DNA from: an uncultured Draconibacterium sp.
GTDB taxonomy: Bacteria; Bacteroidota; Bacteroidia; Bacteroidales; Prolixibacteraceae
Length of the DNA stretch: 64,000 nucleotides
Direction: 5' to 3'
Assembly (NCBI RefSeq): GCF_963677575.1
Contig: NZ_OY782038.1
Span: 1,860,001 to 1,924,000 of the forward strand
This document shows, in pieces, positions 32,860 to 40,996 of this stretch (position 1 is the first letter of the stretch; each line of letters begins with the position of its first letter). The notes beneath the pieces were generated by a model, which was not told where the DNA came from, searched no databases, and worked only from the letters and a program-made list of their open reading frames with translations. The translations under genes and the position numbers were made by a program.

Positions 32860-34044
32860 ATGGCAACTTCAAATCAATTAAAACGTGTAGATTTCATTTT
32901 TAGAAATGAAAACGACTGGGAAAAAATTCTCTCGTCAACACTAAAAAAGAAACCACAGGATCTTATAAATGAGCTCATCAGTTCAGAATTAAAAGGACGT
33001 GGAGGAGCCGGATTTCCAACCGGACTAAAATGGAAACTTACCGCCGAATCAAAAGAAAAAGAAAAATACGTAATCTGTAATGCCGATGAAGGCGAACCCG
33101 GTACTTTTAAAGACCGCGAGATTTTATCGCGTGTACCTTATAAAGTTCTAACGGCAATGGCAATTTGTGGGTACATTACCGGGGCAAAAAAGGGTTATAT
33201 CTACCTCCGGGGAGAATATAAATTTCTACTGCCCGAATTAAACAAGGTCATCGACGAGTTTGACTACTACTGCAAAGAGACCAATCTCGATTTCAAAATC
33301 TCGATTTTTATGGGTAGTGGCGCCTACATTTGCGGCGAAGAAACGGCATTGATGGAATCGATGGAAGGAAAACGTGGCGAGCCGCGTAACAAACCACCAT
33401 TTCCAACACAAGCCGGTTTTATGGGAAAACCTACCGTAATCAACAATGTGGAAACGCTGGTGCACACTTTCACCATTTTTAAATACGGTGCAAAGAAATT
33501 CTACGATTTGGGCGTTCAGTACTCACGTGGCACCAAATTGTTCTCGGTATCGGGCGACACACCCAAACCGGGTATTTACGAGCTTGAGCTTGGAATGAGT
33601 TTACAGGATTTTGTTTACGAATTTGGCGATGGCGATACAAAAGCCGTGCAGGTTGGCGGAGCTTCGGGTTTTCTTGTTCCCCGCAAGAAATTTAAAGATG
33701 CTGCCATTGGATTTAAAGGCAAACTAACCGGCATTTCGCTGCCTACCGGTGGATCGATGATGCTTTTTAATAGTTCGCGCTCGATGTTTAATGTGCTCGA
33801 TAATTACCTCGAATTTTTCCGTGAAGAATCGTGCGGTCAGTGTACACCGTGCCGCGTTGGATGCCAGCAATTGTTACTGGGCATTAAAGCGGTGAAACGC
33901 GGTGAAAAACCGGCCTCGTACCTAGACAAATTGTTGCGCCTAACCGAAACCATGCAATACACCGCCAAATGCGGTCTTGGGCAATCGGTAGCCAATTCGT
34001 TCTCGTCGATTGTTGAGAACTTCAGAGAAGAGATGATCTATTAA
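32860..34044 (+). CDS. hydB: NADH-linked [FeFe] hydrogenase flavoprotein HydB (NuoF-like), short form, cluster 1
   Basis: 394 residues. FMN/NADH-binding segments GRGGAGFPTGLKW, CNADEGEPGTFKDRE, GAYICGEETALMESMEGKRGEPRNKPPFP and the [4Fe-4S] motif ESCGQCTPCRVG are all present. Compared with HydB of cluster 2 (597 residues), it lacks the N-terminal [2Fe-2S] domain and the C-terminal two-[4Fe-4S] ferredoxin domain, so it has only the core. It should oxidise NADH or reduce NAD with the HydA next door. Confidence 0.9.
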   Translation: MATSNQLKRVDFIFRNENDWEKILSSTLKKKPQDLINELISSELKGRGGAGFPTGLKWKLTAESKEKEKYVICNADEGEPGTFKDREILSRVPYKVLTAMAICGYITGAKKGYIYLRGEYKFLLPELNKVIDEFDYYCKETNLDFKISIFMGSGAYICGEETALMESMEGKRGEPRNKPPFPTQAGFMGKPTVINNVETLVHTFTIFKYGAKKFYDLGVQYSRGTKLFSVSGDTPKPGIYELELGMSLQDFVYEFGDGDTKAVQVGGASGFLVPRKKFKDAAIGFKGKLTGISLPTGGSMMLFNSSRSMFNVLDNYLEFFREESCGQCTPCRVGCQQLLLGIKAVKRGEKPASYLDKLLRLTETMQYTAKCGLGQSVANSFSSIVENFREEMIY

Positions 34045-34065
34045 TAAACGGGAAAAAGAAAGATT

Positions 34066-35856
34066 ATGAGCAAAAAAATAAATATCACCATAAACGGTTT
34101 TCCGGTTGAAATTGCAACAGGAAAAACCATTCTTGAGGCTGCAGAAGAACAAGGGATTACTATTCCAACACTTTGTCATCATAAAGATTTGTGTGTTGCC
34201 GGAAACTGTCGCGTTTGTGTAGTGGAGGTAGCCGGACAAAACCGTCTGTCGGCCGCCTGTGCCACCCCGTGCGAAGAAGGTATGGAAATCCTTACCAACA
34301 GTTTAAAAGTTCGTAACTCGCGTAAGCAGATTATTGAATTGCTTTTGGCAGAGCACAACGCCGATTGCACCAAATGTTACCGCAACGGAAACTGCGAACT
34401 GCAAACACTTGCCTCGGAGTATAAAATAATGACCCAAGATTTTATAGAACTGGTTCCATTAAAACACTTCTCAATCGATGCTTATTCGCCGTCGATAATT
34501 AAAGACGACAGCAAATGTATCCGTTGCCAGCGCTGCGTAAGAACCTGTGCAGGATTACAGGGCGTTAATGCACTTACCGTGGCTCACAAAGGCGATAAAA
34601 TGAAGATCACCACTTTTTTTGAAAAAGCCATGCGCGACGTAGTTTGTACCAATTGCGGACAATGTGTTAACCACTGCCCTACCGGAGCGCTGGTTGAGAA
34701 AAACTACATTGAAGAAGTTTGGGAAGCCATTGCCAATCCGAACAAACATGTTGTGGTGCAAACTGCGCCTGCCGTACGTGTGGGATTAGGCGAAGAGCTT
34801 GGAATGAAACCGGGAAAAAGTATAACCGGCAAAATGGTCGCCGCTTTAAAACGTTTGGGATTCGATTCGGTACTTGACACTGATTTTACTGCCGACCTTA
34901 CCATTATGGAAGAAGGAACCGAATTACTTACACGCCTGAAAAAAGCATTGGTAGACAAAGACGATTCAGTTTCATTGCCAATGGCAACATCATGTTCGCC
35001 GGGATGGATAAAATACATCGAACACATGTTCCCTGAAAATTTGGAAAACCTGTCGACCTGCAAATCGCCACAACAAATGTTCGGATCGTTGGTTAAAACG
35101 TATTACGCGAATGCACGAAATATAAAACCTGAAGACATTGTTTCGGTTTCAATAATGCCATGTACCGCTAAAAAGTACGAAGCTTTCCGTCCTGAAATGC
35201 ACGACAGTGGCTACCGCGATGTTGACTATGTTTTAACAACGCGCGAACTGGCGATCCTCATAAAACAGGCCGGTTTGGATTTCAATAAACTGGAGCCGGC
35301 AAAATACGACCGTTTAATGGGCGAGTCATCGGGTGCAGCAGTAATTTTCGGAGCTACCGGTGGAGTTATGGAAGCCGCTTTGCGTACCGCATACGAGATT
35401 GTTACCGGTCGCGAAGTTCCATTCGAAAATCTGAATATTACTCCCGTGCGTGGAAGTGATGGCATTCGTGAAGCAAGCATAAAAATTGAAAATCCGGTGG
35501 AAGAATGGGCATTCCTTGATGGCGTTGAACTAAAATGCGCCATTGCACACGGATTAATAAATGCCAAATCTGTTATGGAATCAGTCCGGGACGGAACTGC
35601 CGATTATCATTTTATTGAATTTATGGCCTGCCCGGGCGGTTGCCTTGGTGGTGGCGGTCAACCTATTCCTACTAATCCGGAAATCAGACAGAAGCGTGCC
35701 GAGGCGATTTATGCTGAAGACGAAGGACTGCCGATACGGAAATCGCACGAAAATCATGAAATTCAGAAGTTATACAAAGATTTCCTGAAGGAACCTCTTG
35801 GCGAAGTATCGCATCATTTATTGCATACAAAATATACAAAACGCGAAAGGTATTAA
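34066..35856 (+). CDS. hydA: [FeFe] hydrogenase catalytic subunit HydA, cluster 1 (L1 motif TSCSPGW)
   Basis: 596 residues. Order: [2Fe-2S] domain (Cys in LCHHKDLCVAGNCRVC), His-Cys [4Fe-4S] (HNADCTKCYRNGNC), two [4Fe-4S] motifs (CIRCQRCVRTC, CTNCGQCVNHC), then the H-cluster domain with L1 TSCSPGW (Cys310, Ser311), L2 MPCTAKKYE and L3 EFMACPGGCLGGGGQP. In the second hydrogenase of this window L1 is TSCCPAW, so Ser311 replaces a Cys normally expected to bind the H-cluster. Either this enzyme is altered or a lineage variant. Hydrogen uptake or evolution coupled to NAD(H) is expected by family. Confidence 0.9.
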   Translation: MSKKINITINGFPVEIATGKTILEAAEEQGITIPTLCHHKDLCVAGNCRVCVVEVAGQNRLSAACATPCEEGMEILTNSLKVRNSRKQIIELLLAEHNADCTKCYRNGNCELQTLASEYKIMTQDFIELVPLKHFSIDAYSPSIIKDDSKCIRCQRCVRTCAGLQGVNALTVAHKGDKMKITTFFEKAMRDVVCTNCGQCVNHCPTGALVEKNYIEEVWEAIANPNKHVVVQTAPAVRVGLGEELGMKPGKSITGKMVAALKRLGFDSVLDTDFTADLTIMEEGTELLTRLKKALVDKDDSVSLPMATSCSPGWIKYIEHMFPENLENLSTCKSPQQMFGSLVKTYYANARNIKPEDIVSVSIMPCTAKKYEAFRPEMHDSGYRDVDYVLTTRELAILIKQAGLDFNKLEPAKYDRLMGESSGAAVIFGATGGVMEAALRTAYEIVTGREVPFENLNITPVRGSDGIREASIKIENPVEEWAFLDGVELKCAIAHGLINAKSVMESVRDGTADYHFIEFMACPGGCLGGGGQPIPTNPEIRQKRAEAIYAEDEGLPIRKSHENHEIQKLYKDFLKEPLGEVSHHLLHTKYTKRERY

Positions 35857-35869
35857 CCTAACTTTTAAT

Positions 35870-35900
35870 AAAATCCGGTATCTTTGGTACCGGATTTTTT
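35870..35900 (+). terminator. Rho-independent terminator after hydrogenase 1
   Basis: AAAATCCGGTA pairs with TACCGGATTTTTT, giving a strong hairpin with a T-run, immediately followed by the ogt start at 35901. Confidence 0.75.
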
Positions 35901-36386
35901 ATGGCACGATTTACCCGATATATGAATTCTCCCGTTGGTTGGCTCAAGTTAGAATCGACAGAAACGGATTTAACAGCTGTCTGTTTTGATTCTGAAAAAG
36001 CCGAAAATTCTGATGTTCAACCAAGGATTCTGAAAGACACGGAAAGTCAACTGCAGGAATATTTTTCCGGCAAACGAAAAGACTTCAACCTGCAACTGGC
36101 TCCTGAAGGAACAGAATTTCAGCAAAAGATTTGGCAACTGGTACAAAAAGTAGATTTTGGAACAACCGCCAGCTACCTCGACATTGCCAAACAATCCGGG
36201 TCGGAAAAGAATACGCGTGCCGTCGGATTGGCAAACGGGAAAAATCCAATACCGATCATTATTCCTTGTCACCGAATTGTTGGAAGCTCAGGAAAACTTA
36301 CCGGTTACGCCGGAGGTTTGGAACGGAAACGCTGGCTGTTAAATCATGAGCTTACCCACACTCCTTTTTCAGACAGGCTGTTCTAA
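35901..36386 (+). CDS. ogt: Methylated-DNA--[protein]-cysteine S-methyltransferase
   Basis: 161 residues. The active-site motif IPCHRIVGSSGKLTGYAGGLERKRWLLNHE is unmistakable, with acceptor Cys123. The helix-turn-helix that flips O6-methylguanine is upstream (GTTASYLDIAKQSGSEKNTRAVGLANGKNP). It repairs alkylated guanine once per molecule. The ATG directly follows the terminator T-run of the hydrogenase operon, so its own promoter must lie inside the terminator or upstream coding region, or it depends on read-through. Confidence 0.94.
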   Translation: MARFTRYMNSPVGWLKLESTETDLTAVCFDSEKAENSDVQPRILKDTESQLQEYFSGKRKDFNLQLAPEGTEFQQKIWQLVQKVDFGTTASYLDIAKQSGSEKNTRAVGLANGKNPIPIIIPCHRIVGSSGKLTGYAGGLERKRWLLNHELTHTPFSDRLF

Positions 36387-36545
36387 ATACGGGAAGGATG
36401 TCCCAATATGAAGAACAAAATCAAAACTTTAAAAACACTAATCACTGACTATCTGTACATTACATTTTTCGGCATAACCTTTGCTTCTTTATTTCCGAAA
36501 TCAGGAAGATAAAAAATAAGGAAACTGTTATAGTTAACCTTAAGA

Positions 36546-36580
36546 AATGGAACTCAATTTTGGGTTCCATTTTCTTTTGT
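36546..36580 (+). terminator. Hairpin terminator upstream of esterase gene
   Basis: AATGGAAC (36546-36553) pairs with GTTCCATT (36564-36571 region) followed by TTCTTTT. It probably ends the ogt transcript, 160 bases after its stop. The rest of the 36387-36619 gap holds nothing else I can support. Confidence 0.55.
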
Positions 36581-36619
36581 TGGAAGTCTGATATATCTTA
36601 TATTCACACAAAAAATTTT

Positions 36620-37579
36620 ATGCATAAAAAGTTAAGCCTCGTTGTTCTGTTGTTCATCCTAGTTATTATTTCTTTTGCCCAGGATAGATACACGTCCGAC
36701 TTGTTTGATGAAATCAGGGTAGAAACAGCAACATATGCTACCAAGGATGGTAAAAACCTGGATATGGATATTTACCTTCCGCAAAACGATTACGAGCAGG
36801 AACGTGCAACGATAATCTATGTGCACGGCGGCGGATTTAGTGGTGGCCAAAGAGACGGAGAAAATATTAAAACATTTTGTACGCGGCTGGCCAATTACGG
36901 CTATGTGGTGGCTTCTATATCATACCGATTAACCCGCAAAGGAAAGCCGGAAGGTTTTGGCTGCGATTGCCCCGCTACTGAAAAATTGAATACCATTTAT
37001 GCCGCTAATGAGGATTTATTGGATGCCGCATACTTTCTGATAGAAAACCGCTATCAGTACGCCATAAATCCACAACAGATAATTCTGTCGGGAAGTAGTG
37101 CCGGAGCTGAAACTGTTTTATACACCGCTTACCAACCTCCTTATTGTTATGGTCTGGACTCGGGTCCGGTTTCGTTTGCAGGCGTAATTGGCATGGCCGG
37201 AGCCATTCCCGACACCACTGCATTATACGATGGATCGGCCATCCCGTCGCTTTTATTCCACGGTACCGACGATAATCTGGTTCCTTATGGAACTGCTCCC
37301 CATCATTATTGCGATGAGAATTCCAAAGGCTACTGGTTGTTGCATGGATCAAACACTATTGCGAAGAAACTGCAGCAATTAGACACTCCTTACTGGTTGC
37401 ACACAACTTGTGGTGCCGGTCACGAAATAAACATTACACCAATTACTGATTATTTCGATGAGATTATTGAATTTTGTAAGGAGTTTGCCATCGACAAGAA
37501 AGATGAGCAACGCGAAACAATTATAGAAGGAAAACAAAATACCGATAAATACACAACTTATAATTTCTGTTCAGAATGA
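36620..37579 (+). CDS. Secreted alpha/beta hydrolase (esterase/lipase-like)
   Basis: 319 residues from ATG 36620. The longer frame from 36560 has a poor leader overlapping the terminator hairpin, whereas MHKKLSLVVLLFILVIISFAQ is a good signal peptide. The oxyanion-hole motif HGGGFSGG (69-76), nucleophile GSSAG (Ser160) and a late GHE His are those of the hormone-sensitive-lipase/carboxylesterase group. The stop overlaps the start of the nuclease gene by four bases (ATGA), so they are coupled. Substrate unknown. Confidence 0.85.
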   Translation: MHKKLSLVVLLFILVIISFAQDRYTSDLFDEIRVETATYATKDGKNLDMDIYLPQNDYEQERATIIYVHGGGFSGGQRDGENIKTFCTRLANYGYVVASISYRLTRKGKPEGFGCDCPATEKLNTIYAANEDLLDAAYFLIENRYQYAINPQQIILSGSSAGAETVLYTAYQPPYCYGLDSGPVSFAGVIGMAGAIPDTTALYDGSAIPSLLFHGTDDNLVPYGTAPHHYCDENSKGYWLLHGSNTIAKKLQQLDTPYWLHTTCGAGHEINITPITDYFDEIIEFCKEFAIDKKDEQRETIIEGKQNTDKYTTYNFCSE

Positions 37580-38409
37580 AACGATTAATTTTAGGACTGC
37601 TTTTATTATTTCCAACAATATTATTTGCGCAGCAAATGAATGTAATGACGTTTAATATCCGAATGAATACGGCAAGCGACGGCATTAATGCCTGGCCAAA
37701 CCGTATTGAAATGGTAAACGGATTGCTGCATTTTTACGACCCCGATGTATTTGGTTTGCAGGAAGCCTTATACGGTCAGCTTTTAGACATTGAAAAAGGT
37801 TTGCCCGAATACAAATGGTTTGGAGTTGGCCGCGACGATGGTGATAAAGCCGGCGAATTTATGCCGATCTTTTACAATCCGAAAAAATTAATTCTGGAAG
37901 AAAAGGGAAATTTCTGGTTATCGGAGAATTGCAATGAACCGGGACTGGGTTGGGATGCAGCCTGCAACCGAATTGTTACCTGGGGAAAATTTAAATCGAA
38001 AATAACCGGAAAAAAATTCTTCGTTTTTAATACGCACTTTGACCATGTTGGTGTGGAAGCCCGTAAAAATTCAGCAAAACTGATTCATGAAAAAATGGAA
38101 GATTTTACAGCGGGATCGGGTTTGCCAGTAATTCTAACAGGTGATTTTAACTTGAGGCCGGATTCAGAACCAATAGCCCTGATAAAAGGTTACATGAGCG
38201 ACAGCCGCGAAGTTACACAAGAACCTCCTTACGGCCCCTTTGGAACCTTCAACGGTTTTAAACCGGGCAGCGAAGGCGATAATCGTATCGATTATATTTT
38301 TGTGAACGACAAAATTAAAGTGTTGGAATATGCGGCAATCAGCGATACAAAAGAAGGCCGGTCACCTTCTGATCATTTACCGGTTTTTGTAAAAATTCAA
38401 CTTAAATAA
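37576..38409 (+). CDS. Secreted endonuclease/exonuclease/phosphatase family protein
   Basis: 277 residues with signal peptide MKRLILGLLLLFPTILFAQ. EEP catalytic pieces: MTFNIRM (metal-binding Asn), DVFGLQEA (Glu), FNTHFDHVG, VILTGDFNLRPDSEP (Asp-x-Asn) and SDHLPV (catalytic His). Such secreted forms hydrolyse phosphodiesters of nucleic acids, sphingolipids or inositol phosphates; the closest style is the secreted Bacteroidota sugar-linked clade. Translationally coupled to the esterase. Confidence 0.88.
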   Translation: MKRLILGLLLLFPTILFAQQMNVMTFNIRMNTASDGINAWPNRIEMVNGLLHFYDPDVFGLQEALYGQLLDIEKGLPEYKWFGVGRDDGDKAGEFMPIFYNPKKLILEEKGNFWLSENCNEPGLGWDAACNRIVTWGKFKSKITGKKFFVFNTHFDHVGVEARKNSAKLIHEKMEDFTAGSGLPVILTGDFNLRPDSEPIALIKGYMSDSREVTQEPPYGPFGTFNGFKPGSEGDNRIDYIFVNDKIKVLEYAAISDTKEGRSPSDHLPVFVKIQLK

Positions 38410-38412
38410 AAA

Positions 38413-39120
38413 TCAATTCGGGGCGGGATAGAAATCACATTTTTCTTTTAGGCACTGCTCTTCGTTGCGATGAGAAAAACGACACTCTATTTTTTCAGGG
38501 ATATCAAGTTTTACCGATAAACGCTCTTTCAAAAAACGGACAGACTCCTGCAAAGCCAGGTAAGTTACCCGTTTACAGCAGCGAGGCCCGCCATATTTGG
38601 CCATCGACAAAAGTGAGTTTCCCACAATAGAATTACACAGTTCCCATTCCATTTCGCTTAATGGCGTTGCCCCGGCAATAGTACTCATAAAAATTCCGGT
38701 ACCTACTGCAGCCCCGCAACTTCCGTGTGTGCCACAAAAAGCACCGGGAACCTTTTTAGCCCTGTTACGGGCAATTTTTTGCCAGTCGGGCAACTTTTTT
38801 CGTTTCTTAACCACTTTGCCATACGAGGCAAGCAGCACTGCCGGAACCAAATAATGATGATCGGGGCAGTGCATTTTAAAGTTTGGCGACAGCATCAGCA
38901 TTTCCGCCATTTCAACCGGGTTAGCAGAAGTTGAAGAAATGCAATAGTCATCAACTAAATCCCACAATTCTTTTTCCCTGCATACGGAACAAATAAAATG
39001 CCCGTCGGGGCAGGGCAAATCAGTTTCTTCTGAACATTTGCAATAAATACAAGTTTGCAGTAACGTTTTGTTTTCCAGTTCCTGATCACATAAAAAACAT
39101 TTGGCTTTCGGTCTTTTCAT
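38413..39120 (-). CDS. DUF5714 family cysteine-rich protein
   Basis: 235 residues with about 20 cysteines. Starts with zinc-ribbon-like pairs (CFLCDQEL, CIYCKCS, CSVCREKE) then GAFCGTHGSCGAAVGTGIFMSTIAGATPLS, and finally GPRCCKRVTYLALQ. This is the pattern I associate with DUF5714, a family found with radical SAM enzymes and in anaerobes; function unproven, possibly metal or redox related. No operon partner: the next gene on the same strand is an HTH regulator upstream with a 21-base gap. Confidence 0.72.
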   Translation of the reverse strand: MKRPKAKCFLCDQELENKTLLQTCIYCKCSEETDLPCPDGHFICSVCREKELWDLVDDYCISSTSANPVEMAEMLMLSPNFKMHCPDHHYLVPAVLLASYGKVVKKRKKLPDWQKIARNRAKKVPGAFCGTHGSCGAAVGTGIFMSTIAGATPLSEMEWELCNSIVGNSLLSMAKYGGPRCCKRVTYLALQESVRFLKERLSVKLDIPEKIECRFSHRNEEQCLKEKCDFYPAPN

Positions 39121-39141
39121 GCATTAAAAATAGGAAATCTT

Positions 39142-39342
39142 TTAATCCTCTCCGTCCAGTTCAAAAATATCGTTCACCGTTTTTTCAAAAACTTTCGAGA
39201 TTTTAAGGGCCAAAACAGTTGAGGGTACATACCTCCCCTTTTCGATTGAATTAATCGTCTGGCGTGAAACACCAATCAATTTTGCAAGATCGTCTTGTGT
39301 GAGGTTTTTAATAGCACGTTCTATTTTAAGCCTATTCTGCAC
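39142..39342 (-). CDS. Small XRE-family HTH regulator
   Basis: 66 residues, a single helix-turn-helix (LTQDDLAKLIGVSRQTINSIEKGRYVPSTVLALKISKVFEKTVNDIFEL) like YozG/Cro-type regulators. It starts inside the end of the preceding membrane-protein gene (11-base overlap), so it is the downstream member of a four-gene operon with three related small membrane proteins. Probably the regulator of those genes. Confidence 0.88.
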   Translation of the reverse strand: MQNRLKIERAIKNLTQDDLAKLIGVSRQTINSIEKGRYVPSTVLALKISKVFEKTVNDIFELDGED

Positions 39343-39805
39343 GTCGTATTTTTGATTTTATTGCATAAAAAGTAAACAAATACGTAGATAATATAAATGC
39401 GACTAATCCGTATGATGATATAAAAGACTCACCTCCGAGCATTAGTTCAACAAAATCCATAATCATTATAAATGCAAATCCAAGAATAGCACTTTTATAG
39501 AAAGATTTCAGACGAAGATTGTTTGTCATCTCATCTTCTACCCTATCTTTTGAAAAGCAAATTATTAACAACCCAATATTTGCAGATTGTATTCCCAAAA
39601 TATTTTTCCCTTCAAACATAAAATCAAAAATAATTGGGAGAATCACGGATAAAATCGCCCATATTACCCCAACGTATTTCATCCAATGCGGGAGTAAGTT
39701 CAGTGATTTAAAAACATAGCTCTCCGACTTATCTTTGAATATCCAAGCGGCAATGAAAATAAATAAAACTGCGGCAATTCCCAGTAGTATTGTTTTTTGT
39801 TCCAT
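39332..39805 (-). CDS. Small membrane protein, paralog C of three
   Basis: 157 residues with four predicted helices. Segment IICFSKDRVEDEMTNNLRLKSFYKSAILGFA matches corresponding segments in the two genes upstream (see 39808 and 40325), with conserved SK/E-x-x-EDE-x pattern. No family name recognised. Overlaps the HTH gene. Inner membrane by prediction. Confidence 0.7.
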   Translation of the reverse strand: MEQKTILLGIAAVLFIFIAAWIFKDKSESYVFKSLNLLPHWMKYVGVIWAILSVILPIIFDFMFEGKNILGIQSANIGLLIICFSKDRVEDEMTNNLRLKSFYKSAILGFAFIMIMDFVELMLGGESFISSYGLVAFILSTYLFTFYAIKSKIRRAE

Positions 39806-39807
39806 AA

Positions 39808-40296
39808 TTAATTCTGTTTTTTAAGTGATCGGTATTTTGTGAAATAAAAATAACCAAGATACACGATTAGGGTTGCATTAAGTAACATCATAAACCACGT
39901 ATACGAATTCTCTGAAAACGAATTGGGCTCAATAACCTCATAAGCGGAGTAGATTCCGACAAGTATAAACAAGGAAATTACCGAAAGAAACATCGCTTTT
40001 GTTCTTGTCTGCTCAGCAAACTCATCCTCATTTTTTTCTTTTGAAAAAGCAATCTGTATCAATCCAAAATACATACCGGATAGTAAAAAGGTATTCGTAC
40101 TGGGATTAAAATTGGATTGAGATATAGAATAACCAAACACAAAAAGAAGCCACCCTATCCCAATAAACTTCCACCAATAGGGCAATAATATTGGGATGCG
40201 TTCAAAAACATCCATATTATTTTTTCCTGTTGGAAGAACTCGTACAAATATCACTAGATAACTGATGATAATGATTGTTCCGATTATTGCATTCAT
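39808..40296 (-). CDS. Small membrane protein, paralog B of three
   Basis: 162 residues, four predicted helices, with AFSKEKNEDEFAEQTRTKAMFLSVISLF in the middle, homologous to its neighbours. Two bases separate it from the next gene. It shares length and topology with the upstream 162-residue protein, consistent with tandem duplication. Function unknown. Confidence 0.7.
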   Translation of the reverse strand: MNAIIGTIIIISYLVIFVRVLPTGKNNMDVFERIPILLPYWWKFIGIGWLLFVFGYSISQSNFNPSTNTFLLSGMYFGLIQIAFSKEKNEDEFAEQTRTKAMFLSVISLFILVGIYSAYEVIEPNSFSENSYTWFMMLLNATLIVYLGYFYFTKYRSLKKQN

Positions 40297-40324
40297 AAAT
40301 AAATAATTCCTATAGTTAATTAAA

Positions 40325-40813
40325 CTACTTTCTCATCCGCAACTTGGTAGAGTAAAAATAAATCAGGTAACCAATATTAAAAAAGATCAAGATGGCTCCA
40401 AAACTACCAAGCCACTCGTGGTGAGGCTTTTCTATCATAAGAACGGCTAGAGTAAACATTCCATACAAGAATAAACTACCAATAAAACTAGCCACAATTG
40501 CTTTCATTCTTATTTGATTAAATAATTCATCTTCATTTTTCTCACTAGAAAAGATAAGTAATAGAAAACCAAGATTTAGGTGATATAAAAGTGTCTCCTC
40601 TGCTTTAACTACTCCCGTTTCTTTCGATATCCAAACATATACAGCTACTGCAATTAAGATTAAAGCAAGTCCAATAAATTTAAAATAATAGGGAATAAGA
40701 TTTAAACGTAGTTCCAGCACATCCCAGCTTTTTCTGGCAGGTTTAATCAATCTGGTACATAGGAAAATGTATCCGGCCATGAATAAGCAATTTGTAAGAA
40801 TTAACATTTCCAT
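40325..40813 (-). CDS. Small membrane protein, paralog A of three
   Basis: 162 residues with four predicted helices and IFSSEKNEDELFNQIRMKAIVASFIGSLF. First gene of the operon; the divergent symporter starts after about 180 bases. These three may form a membrane sensor or anti-regulator set for the small HTH protein, but that is only inferred from operon logic. Confidence 0.7.
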   Translation of the reverse strand: MEMLILTNCLFMAGYIFLCTRLIKPARKSWDVLELRLNLIPYYFKFIGLALILIAVAVYVWISKETGVVKAEETLLYHLNLGFLLLIFSSEKNEDELFNQIRMKAIVASFIGSLFLYGMFTLAVLMIEKPHHEWLGSFGAILIFFNIGYLIYFYSTKLRMRK

Positions 40814-40996
40814 TCGTGTAAACTTTACTGTTCAATATGACAAATATACTTTACATCCTAGAAAAAGTCAAATATTCTTTACATTTCTTACAACATCTTT
40901 ATATTTAATACCGTTTCAATCATTTTATCACAAAACATGATCTTTATCTTTCATAATGCTGTTTGATAATTGATAAGTTTTACATTTCTTAGCGGA

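Noticed and set aside
40970..40996. TTG start for the AGCS symporter
   Set aside because: It adds nine residues not expected in the family; the ATG at 40997 gives the usual N-terminus.
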